This document shows positions 58,068 to 64,000 of a DNA stretch of 64,000 nt, piece after piece. This stretch comes from JACCTI01 sp038237435. GTDB taxonomy: Bacteria; Verrucomicrobiota; Verrucomicrobiia; Chthoniobacterales; UBA10450. Below the pieces are notes generated by a model. It was given only the letters and a program-made list of their open reading frames with translations. It made no database searches and was not told the DNA's origin. A program made the position numbers and the translations under genes. The DNA is taken from NCBI GenBank assembly GCA_038237435.1, contig JBBRYT010000002.1, positions 310,001 through 374,000 of the forward strand, written 5' to 3'. Positions within the stretch are counted from its first letter, which is position 1, and every line of letters starts with the position of its first letter.

Positions 58068-58790
58068 ATGAAAAAGAACCATCCGGTGCCATTGCTGCGT
58101 ATCGATAGGATGAAGCAATCGCGCGCAATAAAAACGGGCCCGCTCCGGGCGCGGAAGAAGTTCCTGCGTTATTTTCCTGGCGGTTTTCGGGATGAGACTT
58201 ACATCGAGTGGGAGCGTAGCTATAAGTGGGAGACGCATGAGCGCTGGGAAGAAGCGCTGAATCGTGACGAATTCCGGCGGCTTCTCCGGAAGGGTGAATT
58301 CGCGGAGATCGCGGCGCGGGCGGTGCGGACGGAACAGCGTTCGCGGCATAGCATGATCTTCTCTTTCGAGAAGATGGCCTTGCGCGATGCGGTCAAGTCC
58401 GCTGCTGGTGCGAGGTTATTTTCCGAAGGGCTCTACGAATTTCTGCACGGAGCCGGAAGTGACGAAGAGAGGTTCAAGGCGTGGATCGAGACAGTCGCTG
58501 CGTTGCCTCGCCGGCAAACACGAGTGTTAACCTGGCCGCTCGTAACTGTCTTCGGCTTCATAGCCCAACCGGAGAAGCATTTCTTCCTGAAGCCGAATGT
58601 AACGAAGTTGGCGGCCCGCAGTTATGGGTTCGATTTCCAATATCAGTCGAAACCTAACTGGGAGACTTACTCGAAGCTTCTTCAATTCGCGGAAAGCGTG
58701 CGTCGCGATCTGCGCGATCTTGGCCCTCGGGACATGATCGACATTCAGTCGTTCCTATGGGTCCAAGGCTCGGATGAGTATCCGCACTAA
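58068..58790 (+). CDS. Hypothetical protein (240 aa)
   Basis: The start is ATG 58068 (MKKNHPVPLLRIDRMKQSRA); an internal ATG at 58110 is also possible. It is soluble and basic at the N-terminus. Segments such as GGFRDETYIEWERSYKWETH, ERWEEALNRDEFRRLLRKGE and SRHSMIFSFEKMALRDAVKS are rich in Trp, Arg and Glu. It continues with LTWPLVTVFGFIAQPEKHFF and NWETYSKLLQFAESVRRDLR. The pattern resembles uncharacterised proteins found near transcriptional regulators in Verrucomicrobia, but I cannot name a family. The frame is long and has a normal codon bias, so it is probably real. No export signal. Confidence 0.7.
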   Translation: MKKNHPVPLLRIDRMKQSRAIKTGPLRARKKFLRYFPGGFRDETYIEWERSYKWETHERWEEALNRDEFRRLLRKGEFAEIAARAVRTEQRSRHSMIFSFEKMALRDAVKSAAGARLFSEGLYEFLHGAGSDEERFKAWIETVAALPRRQTRVLTWPLVTVFGFIAQPEKHFFLKPNVTKLAARSYGFDFQYQSKPNWETYSKLLQFAESVRRDLRDLGPRDMIDIQSFLWVQGSDEYPH

Positions 58791-58833
58791 CTCTTCTTTT
58801 GAGTAGCTGTCCATTGTCATGGCGTTGGAACTT

Positions 58834-58849
58834 GAATGCTTATACATTC
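58834..58849. promoter_or_regulatory. Operator-like palindrome, imperfect copy
   Basis: GAATGCTTATACATTC is an imperfect version of the palindrome found perfectly at 58906 and 59308. It lies upstream of the winged-helix gene, and GAGATAA follows it as it follows the second copy. Confidence 0.5.
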
Positions 58850-58905
58850 GAGATAATCGAGGACCCATCAGCCTTCACAAATTCCATTCCGCCGCGAATG
58901 AGCTT

Positions 58906-58922
58906 GAATGCTTAAAGCATTC
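58906..58922. promoter_or_regulatory. Operator-like perfect palindrome
   Basis: GAATGCTTAAAGCATTC has perfect eight-base arms around a central A. It ends 28 bases before the winged-helix start codon, 72 bases from the imperfect copy. Autoregulation by that gene is the simplest reading. Confidence 0.6.
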
Positions 58923-58950
58923 GAGATAAACCCCGCGCATCAAACAGACC

Positions 58951-59277
58951 TTGCTCCATGGATTATTCCCGATCGTGCGCGCGCAAGTGCTGCGCCTGCT
59001 CTTCACCAATCCCGCGCGAGAGTTGTATACGCGCGAGCTGGCGCGCCTGACCTTCCTCGCGCTGCGAACTGTGCAGGACGAACTGGCCAAGCTCGAAAGT
59101 GCGAATCTGGTCGTGAGTCGCAGCAACGGTTATCAGCGGTTCTATCGGGCGAACCCGAAGCACCCGCTCTATCGGGCCCTGAGGGAAGTCGTTCGCCAAG
59201 GCGCGGCGCACAGCAAACCCAAGCCGCGCGTTCTCCCGAGCCGACGAGCGGCGGGCGGGAAGAAGGGACGCGCCTAA
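58951..59277 (+). CDS. Winged-helix transcriptional regulator
   Basis: This 108-residue protein starts at TTG 58951. It contains FPIVRAQVLRLLFTNPAREL, then YTRELARLTFLALRTVQDEL and AKLESANLVVSRSNGYQRFY. This is a winged helix with the recognition helix around LRTVQDELAKLE and the wing at VVSRSNGYQRFY, close to ArsR/MarR-type small regulators and to nucleotidyltransferase-linked regulators. The C-terminus is basic and disordered. Palindromes GAATGCTTWAAGCATTC lie upstream (58906) and downstream (59308). A VOC-family gene follows on the same strand and may be the target. Confidence 0.75.
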   Translation: MLHGLFPIVRAQVLRLLFTNPARELYTRELARLTFLALRTVQDELAKLESANLVVSRSNGYQRFYRANPKHPLYRALREVVRQGAAHSKPKPRVLPSRRAAGGKKGRA

Positions 59278-59307
59278 ACCTTCGTCGCTTCGATCAAAAA
59301 AGAACCC

Positions 59308-59324
59308 GAATGCTTTAAGCATTC
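59308..59324. promoter_or_regulatory. Operator-like perfect palindrome downstream of the regulator
   Basis: GAATGCTTTAAGCATTC is a perfect palindrome with a central T, 30 bases after the regulator stop and 153 before the VOC gene. It could control the VOC gene or end the regulator transcript. Confidence 0.55.
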
Positions 59325-59477
59325 GAGCTGACGCGCGGCGGAAGCACAATCTTTGGCTGTGCAAGTTGCGGCGCTCAGACAAACTTTCTGGCGGAACAGA
59401 CATGCGGGCACGTTTACGGACCCCTTTTAACGCCGGAGATTGCTTGAGTTACCCGCAGCGGTCATGATTGACCCACG

Positions 59478-59954
59478 ATGCAAAAGATAACGCCGTTTCT
59501 TTGGTTTGATGGGCAGGTGGAGGAAGCTGTCCAGTTCTATCTCTCCGTTTTCAAAGATGGGAAGCTACTCGCGTTGACTCGTTGGCCGGAAGGAGGTCCG
59601 GGGTCGGCCGGCAGCGTGATGATGATCGGGTTCGAAATGAATGGCCAGCAGTTCGTGGCTTTGAACGGCGGGCCGGGATATCCGTTCACGCAGGCGATTT
59701 CGTTTGTGGTGAACTGCGAGACGCAGGCGGAGATTGATTATTACTGGGAAAAGCTCGCAGCCGATGGCGGTGAACACGTCCAGTGCGGTTGGTTGAAGGA
59801 TAAGTTCGGCATGCCATGGCAGATCGTGCCGGGCAAGATTTGGGAATGGTTGGACGGCGAAGATCCCGCGCGGGTGCAGCGAGTGACGGCTGCGGTCTGG
59901 CAGATGGAGAAGCTCGAACTGGCCGAGCTGGAACGCGCGGCTGGTGGTAACTAG
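59478..59954 (+). CDS. VOC-superfamily (PhnB/3-dmu-9_3-mt type) protein
   Basis: This 158-residue protein begins QKITPFLWFDGQVEEAVQFY, then LSVFKDGKLLALTRWPEGGP. It continues VMMIGFEMNGQQFVALNGGP, FTQAISFVVNCETQAEIDYY and GWLKDKFGMPWQIVPGKIWE. This is the standard PhnB-like VOC pattern, with paired beta-alpha-beta-beta-beta modules. Proteins of this kind are annotated as 3-demethylubiquinone methyltransferase-like or glyoxalase-like, but the true activity is unknown. The upstream winged-helix regulator and palindromes suggest local control. Confidence 0.88.
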   Translation: MQKITPFLWFDGQVEEAVQFYLSVFKDGKLLALTRWPEGGPGSAGSVMMIGFEMNGQQFVALNGGPGYPFTQAISFVVNCETQAEIDYYWEKLAADGGEHVQCGWLKDKFGMPWQIVPGKIWEWLDGEDPARVQRVTAAVWQMEKLELAELERAAGGN

Positions 59955-59962
59955 GAGTCCCG

Positions 59963-59992
59963 GCTAATTTACAAGCCAGAAGACCAGAAAAG
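59963..59992. repeat. Dispersed 30-base repeat, copy 2
   Basis: This matches 14841-14870 at 28 of 30 positions. It starts eight bases after the VOC gene stop. Unlike copy 1 it is not followed by the pairing right arm of a hairpin. Bases 59993-60100 show nothing further. Confidence 0.6.
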
Positions 59993-60100
59993 GAGATGGA
60001 TCTTTTGCGTTGTGACAAATGCTTCATGAGTGGCGCGCGGTCTCGTTATCCATACGCTTGAGGCTCGGCGCGCGAACTATTTCGAAAGGCCATTGCTTCA

Positions 60101-61750
60101 ATGAAACTTTACCACTTCTTGCTTTCCCTCTCGTTTGCGATTTCTTCGCTACACTTGCACGCGCAATCGCCTCCTCCTCTTTCCGCGATTTCGGCGGAGC
60201 GGATCAAGAACGACGACCGCGTCCTGTCGTCCGATGAATTCCTCGGGCGCGGTCCGGGTGAGGCGGGCGAAGAAAAGACGATTAACTACACCGCGGATAG
60301 CTTCGCCAAGAGCGGTTTGGAGCCGGCAGGCGACAACGGAAGCTGGTTCCAGGATGTTCCACTTGTCCGGCTTGATCGACAGCCGGGCGCAAGTTTGTCG
60401 GTTAAGGTCGGCGACAAGAGCATTCCGCTGGAGTTAGGTCGCAGCGCCACGCTGGCGCTTCGCAATCCGGGCGCGACGAGCATCGTCGACGCGGCTTTAG
60501 TCTTCGCTGGCTGGGGAATCGTCGATAAAGCGAAAGGCTGGGATGCGTACCAGGGCGTCGATATGTCCGGTAAGGTCGCGGTTGTCCTGACGAACGATCC
60601 TGACTTCGAAGCTGACAAGGACTTAGGCTTCGAAGGTAAGCGACTGGCTTACGCGGGACGCGTCGGGGCGAAGTTTGAAGCCGCGGCGAAAGCTGGCGCT
60701 ATCGGCGTGCTCGTCCTCCATGAAGAAGCCGCCGCCAGTTATCCATTTTCGCAGCTTGGAAATGGCGACACTTTGCCGACGATGGTTATCCAGCCACTCA
60801 ATGCTTCACCTTTGAAGTTCAGTAGCTGGGTCTCGTTCGATGTAGCTACCAACTTACTCAAGCAAACCAAGCTTAACTTAGCCGAGCTGAAGAAGCGCGC
60901 GCGCGATCCAAAGTTTCGCGCCTTCCCGATCGAAGGTGCGTCTCTCGCGGCCAGGGGCGAACTTAAAGCTACACCGTTCGTTAGTCACAACGTGCTCGGG
61001 AAGATCACCGGCGCGAGTAGGCCTAACGAGTTCATTCTTTACGGGGCGCATTGGGACGCCAATGGACAGAACGGCGCCGACAAAAAGGGCGACGACATCC
61101 GCAACGGCGCAATTGATAACGCTACTGGAACATCGGAAGTGCTGGAAATCGCGCGAGCCTTCAAAGCGGGCCAGCCGCCAGCGAGGACGGTAATCTTCGC
61201 ACTGTGGGCGGCGGAGGAGAAAGGTCTCTTGGGCTCGGAATACTATGCCAGCCATCCCAACTACTCGCTTGCTACGACTGCGGCAGTTATTAACCTTGAT
61301 CCGCACGTTGTCCTGCCCGCCGCACGCGACATTGAACTGATTGGTGTCGGCCGAAACAACCTGGAGGAAGATTTCGCGCGCGTCGCGAAAACGCAGAACC
61401 TCCGCGTTACGCCCGAGCCAAATCCGCAGGCCGGCTGGTATTTTCGCTCCGACCATTATCCTTTTGCCAAGCGCGGAGTCCCTGCGGTCGCCTTCCGCGC
61501 CGGTCGCGACCTGGTCGATGGAGGCACTGCTGCGGGGCAGCAGATCGTAGCCACTTACAACGCGAACTGCTATCACCAGACCTGCGACGAATTCGATCCA
61601 AAGTGGACCTTCGCGGGCACGGTGCAGGAAGCGACGGTCGCCTACTTACTAGGTAACGAGATAGCTAACGCCGGAGCCTGGCCGACATGGAATGCCGGTA
61701 ACGAATACAAGGCGTTGCGCGAGGAGACAGAAGCGGAGCGCCATCGTTAG
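60101..61750 (+). CDS. Exported M28-family zinc peptidase with PA domain
   Basis: This 549-residue protein has a signal peptide MKLYHFLLSLSFAISSLHLH. Residues ~130-240 form a PA-like insert (GKVAVVLTNDPDF, AGAIGVLVLHEEAAASYPFS). The peptidase core has LYGAHWDANG (~315), AIDNATGTSEVLEIARAF (~338), WAAEEKGLLGSEYYASHP (~370) and FRSDHYPFAKRGVPAVAFRA (~450). These supply the M28 zinc ligands (His, Asp, Glu, Asp and His) and the catalytic Glu in the EE pair. The family cleaves N-terminal amino acids or short peptides. It probably acts in the periplasm. Cysteines in CYHQTCDEFD near the end may form a disulfide. Confidence 0.92.
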   Translation: MKLYHFLLSLSFAISSLHLHAQSPPPLSAISAERIKNDDRVLSSDEFLGRGPGEAGEEKTINYTADSFAKSGLEPAGDNGSWFQDVPLVRLDRQPGASLSVKVGDKSIPLELGRSATLALRNPGATSIVDAALVFAGWGIVDKAKGWDAYQGVDMSGKVAVVLTNDPDFEADKDLGFEGKRLAYAGRVGAKFEAAAKAGAIGVLVLHEEAAASYPFSQLGNGDTLPTMVIQPLNASPLKFSSWVSFDVATNLLKQTKLNLAELKKRARDPKFRAFPIEGASLAARGELKATPFVSHNVLGKITGASRPNEFILYGAHWDANGQNGADKKGDDIRNGAIDNATGTSEVLEIARAFKAGQPPARTVIFALWAAEEKGLLGSEYYASHPNYSLATTAAVINLDPHVVLPAARDIELIGVGRNNLEEDFARVAKTQNLRVTPEPNPQAGWYFRSDHYPFAKRGVPAVAFRAGRDLVDGGTAAGQQIVATYNANCYHQTCDEFDPKWTFAGTVQEATVAYLLGNEIANAGAWPTWNAGNEYKALREETEAERHR

Positions 61751-61775
61751 CTCTACCGCATTCGCGACATGATGA

Positions 61776-62263
61776 ATGCAGATGGCAACGAACAAAATGG
61801 ACACAGCTGATCATCCCGGCGTCCCGATCCACCCTCCACTTTTCTTTTTATCTGCGTTGCTGCTCGGCGCGTTGATCGACGATCGAGTGCGAAGGTTAGT
61901 GATTTCCATCACGATCAATGGCGATGGCTTGGGCTACTAGGTCTCTTCATCGGCATTGTATTAACCGCGACCGGGCGCAAGACCATGATCAAGCATGGCA
62001 CGAATGTGAATCCGACGTTACCGACGACCGTAATTGTCGAGAGCGGTCCATTCCGCTTCACGCGCAATCCACTTTACCTTGGTCTTACCCTCATCTACAT
62101 CGGCCTCTTGCTACTCCTGAATACGTGGCGGAGTTTGTTTCTCCTCATTCCGGTCTGGCTGGTAATGCACTTCCTAGTGGTGCGGCGCGAAGAAGCTTAT
62201 CTGCAACGCAAGTTCGGCGATACTTATGGTGGCTACTGCCAACGCGTGCGCCGCTACCTCTAG
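61776..62263 (+). pseudogene. Frameshifted isoprenylcysteine/phospholipid methyltransferase-like gene
   Basis: One frame from ATG 61776 reads HPGVPIHPPLFFLSALLLGA and ends at TAG 61940. The rest of the family continues in another frame from about 61922: RWLGLLGLFIGIVLTATGRK, NPTLPTTVIVESGPFRFTRN, PLYLGLTLIYIGLLLLLNTW and RREEAYLQRKFGDTYGGYCQ. This is the short membrane methyltransferase family (PEMT/ICMT-like, ~150 residues, four helices), interrupted by a single frameshift near 61890-61920. The second frame also has ATG 61985, which would give a 92-residue C-terminal protein. It is a recent pseudogene or a sequence error. Confidence 0.7.
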
Positions 62264-62458
62264 CGAATGTGACCAAAGCGAGACACGCCACGGTAAAAGT
62301 CCCCACGATTCTAAACACGATAGCTATACGTGAACCACGTATAGCACTCTAACTCTCTTCAGTGATCTCTACTATGCATCGTAAGCGGCTTACGATAGCA
62401 GTCCGAGAACGGACGCCGCATACACATTCCCAGCTTACCAGGACCTGGTTCGCGTTTG

Positions 62459-62560
62459 TCGAGTCGGTTGCTTGCTCATAGGCTTGGGCTAAACCGCGGA
62501 CGGTTGCTTCGTCGCCATGTCGGCCGGAAATTTGCAGGCCGATGGGCAGGACGGATGAAG
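62459..62560 (-). pseudogene. C-terminal remnant of an amidase-signature enzyme
   Basis: On the minus strand the frame contains VLPIGLQISGRHGDEATVRG then LAQAYEQATD, which is the usual C-terminal ending of amidase-signature (GatA/AmiE-like) enzymes: PxGLQIxG...D..VL..A.AYEQATDWH. No Ser-Ser-Lys catalytic region is seen upstream, so only a fragment is left. The rest of 62264-62690 shows no intact gene. Confidence 0.6.
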
Positions 62561-62690
62561 CGGCGGACGTCGAGCGCTGCGCCTGCACTACCGGGCGAGA
62601 ATTGGCGCGCGAGTGGCGGGTGGTGTGGATGCCGGGCGTGCAGAATTTTCTCGTTAACATCGGCGCGCGAAAGGGCGGCCTCTGTTTTCA

Positions 62691-62999
62691 GTGGGCGGCG
62701 AATTGTTGATTCGATTGCATGCGCTAATGCTGCAAACACTGGATTTGCACTGGGCGGAATCGGGTGCCGGAAGGTCGGGCGAACATAATGTGCTGGTCGT
62801 GACCGCAAAGGGACAACCTTTCGAGCAAGGCATCATCCTGGATAACTGGCGCAATGGCGGGCACCTCCTTTATGGACCGGCGACATTGGATCCGGAGTAC
62901 AGGTGGACAGAGAATAAGGCGGAGTTTGCCCGCAGACTGAAAGCCTACAATGTCGCTACACCGCGACCTGGGCTCACAACGGAGAAGCAAAACCGCTGA
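62691..62999 (+). CDS. Hypothetical protein, possibly a truncated secreted-type domain
   Basis: The frame starts GTG 62691 and gives 102 residues. The meaningful part is SGEHNVLVVTAKGQPFEQGI, ILDNWRNGGHLLYGPATLDP and EYRWTENKAEFARRL. The pattern HNVLVVT...G..LD.WRN.G.L looks like the end of a transglutaminase- or papain-like domain, but I cannot confirm a family. There is no clear start or signal peptide. It stands among decayed genes, so it may itself be a fragment. Confidence 0.4.
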   Translation: MGGELLIRLHALMLQTLDLHWAESGAGRSGEHNVLVVTAKGQPFEQGIILDNWRNGGHLLYGPATLDPEYRWTENKAEFARRLKAYNVATPRPGLTTEKQNR

Positions 63000-63068
63000 T
63001 ATGTCCGAAACCATCCGATTATAAACCTATCGTATCGCATGACCAATTTTCTATCATGACTGACTTTT

Positions 63069-63989
63069 ATGCGTCGTAAGTTACTCATGGTCGCCGCGCT
63101 GGGTCTCAGTCTCATTGCTTCTTCACCTCTTGTTCGAGGAGAAGGTGAGTCACTTAAAGACAGTGAGGCCAAGAAGATGCTTCAGGCGATCATGGATAAT
63201 CATCTCCAGCCGCCGCCAGGTCACAGTATCGCAGAAATATTGCCAACTCTTATAAGGGCGCTTGCCTCACCCGATCCGCAGTTACGGGACGATCTCGCTT
63301 TTACTATCCTGAGTGATTGGGTCTACGAAAAAGCGTTACTTACTCCAGAACAACTAACAACCTTCATTGCGCAACTACTTAGTAACTTTCATGCCGGGAT
63401 AGGTAACGAAGGTAAGGACGATGTCTTTCTACGCTCGTTTTCGGCTTTAACTCTCTCAGTCATCGTTGCGCGCGACAACAAGGCGCCATTTCTCCGTGAA
63501 GATGAGTTTCGTAAAGTGCTAGATGGTGCGTTGTCTTACTTCGCTGACGAACGCGATACGCGCGGCTTCGACGAAACCAAAGGATGGATACATACCGTGG
63601 CGCATACTTCCGATTTGCTGAAGTTCCTGGCTCGCAGCAGATACTTGCAGGTAGCAGATCAAGGACGAATCATGGAAGCGCTCGCGAACAAGCTACACGC
63701 GGCACCCAATGTTTTTGCCCATGGCGAAGATGAGCGCATGGCGCGCGTAGTTATCTCGCTCTTACACCGGCCGGACCTAGATCTCGATGCATTTCGTCAG
63801 TGGCTAAACGAAAGAAAGCTAGACGGAAAATTCCCGGAGAAAGCTAACCTCAGTAACCTGCGATTGATGCAGAATACACGCCATATACTGAGCAGCCTGT
63901 TGACTGAAATGTCAGTCGACAGGCTGCCTTTCGAAAAAGGTGATGAAGTAATTGCGGCGCTGAAAGATGCCGTGGCAGAGTTCATGTAG
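63069..63989 (+). CDS. Exported DUF2785 protein
   Basis: This 306-residue protein has a signal peptide MRRKLLMVAALGLSLIASSP. It is mostly helical. The key region is GWIHTVAHTSDLLKFLARSR, followed by VFAHGEDERMARVVISLLHR, which is the DUF2785 pattern (GWxHxxAHxxDLL ... GEDxRxA). The function of the family is unknown. Length is normal. The gene ends 11 bases before the window edge and seems complete. Its upstream neighbour is an uncertain fragment, so it is likely to have its own promoter in 63000-63068. Confidence 0.88.
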   Translation: MRRKLLMVAALGLSLIASSPLVRGEGESLKDSEAKKMLQAIMDNHLQPPPGHSIAEILPTLIRALASPDPQLRDDLAFTILSDWVYEKALLTPEQLTTFIAQLLSNFHAGIGNEGKDDVFLRSFSALTLSVIVARDNKAPFLREDEFRKVLDGALSYFADERDTRGFDETKGWIHTVAHTSDLLKFLARSRYLQVADQGRIMEALANKLHAAPNVFAHGEDERMARVVISLLHRPDLDLDAFRQWLNERKLDGKFPEKANLSNLRLMQNTRHILSSLLTEMSVDRLPFEKGDEVIAALKDAVAEFM

Positions 63990-64000
63990 GAGGCATCTTT

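Noticed and set aside
369..61028. CGTTAGGC as a protein-level motif (SLG/PNE)
   Set aside because: The word appears in different reading frames and in both orientations, in unrelated proteins and between genes, so the constraint is on DNA.
61985..62263. Independent 92-residue methyltransferase gene
   Set aside because: The conserved N-terminal helices of the family are present just upstream in another frame, so a frameshifted single gene is the better reading.
1..64000. CRISPR array, tRNA or rRNA genes, transposase or integrase
   Set aside because: No regularly spaced direct repeats, cloverleaf arms, conserved rRNA segments or DDE/tyrosine recombinase motifs were recognised. The island hypotheses therefore rest on duplicated ends and composition only.

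Overview
The window looks like a piece of a Verrucomicrobiota chromosome, probably a soil lineage near Chthoniobacterales/Spartobacteria. The evidence is the short pilins with the GFTLVEIMIVVAIIALLAAI leader, a vitamin B12-dependent ribonucleotide reductase, a DUF6941-like protein, DUF2785 and VIT/VWA proteins, GC near 60%, and many multi-pass GT-C glycosyltransferases. This assignment is inference from gene content. No rRNA, tRNA, CRISPR array or transposase was seen.

Layout. 0-5.8 kb: end of nrdJ, two small genes, a DUF885 peptidase and an acyl-CoA dehydrogenase. 5.8-14.9 kb: an island-like segment with a three-gene operon (secreted 219-aa protein class, a 2403-aa Sec-exported RHS/SpvB protein ending in a lipase-like domain, and a small exported protein as immunity candidate) plus a divergent XRE regulator. 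It is bracketed by diverged copies of the acyl-CoA dehydrogenase/glycosyltransferase 3' junction. 14.9-33.2 kb: a cell-surface glycan cluster of GT39/GT-C membrane proteins, a methyltransferase-GT2 fusion, YfhO-like and DUF2079 proteins, and two near-identical type IV pilins that each have a sigma-54-type promoter. 33.2-44.6 kb: panE, a beta-helix protein, a TPR protein, uvrA with an in-frame palindromic insert, and a compact set of nucleotide-related genes (Sir2, CYTH, NUDIX, phosphoribosyltransferase). 43.5-48.7 kb: ECF sigma factor, candidate anti-sigma factor and two exported VWA proteins. 48.8-53.7 kb: a cNMP-binding histidine kinase and a 2-oxoacid:ferredoxin oxidoreductase operon with a toxin-antitoxin pair spliced between korA and korB. 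53.7-64 kb: a POT transporter, an aspartyl protease, several decayed gene fragments, a racemase-family protein, a winged-helix regulator with palindromic operators, a VOC protein, an M28 peptidase and a DUF2785 protein.

Main unexplained signal. The motif CGTTAGGC (extended form WCTCGTTAGGC) occurs exactly 31 times on both strands, in several reading frames and between genes. It reaches about one per kb in 14.0-22.8 and 36.2-52.0 kb and is nearly absent from the RHS island and from 22.9-36.2 and 52-64 kb. The density and behaviour resemble a DNA uptake sequence, and the motif-poor stretches would then be recently acquired DNA. The duplicated gene ends at 5.7/14.8 kb and 53.7/56.9 kb, and the switch to CTAG-rich codon use inside korB, fit that picture independently.

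Start codons are my choice by homology pattern and gene overlaps. Functional names rest on motifs read by eye, without database searches.
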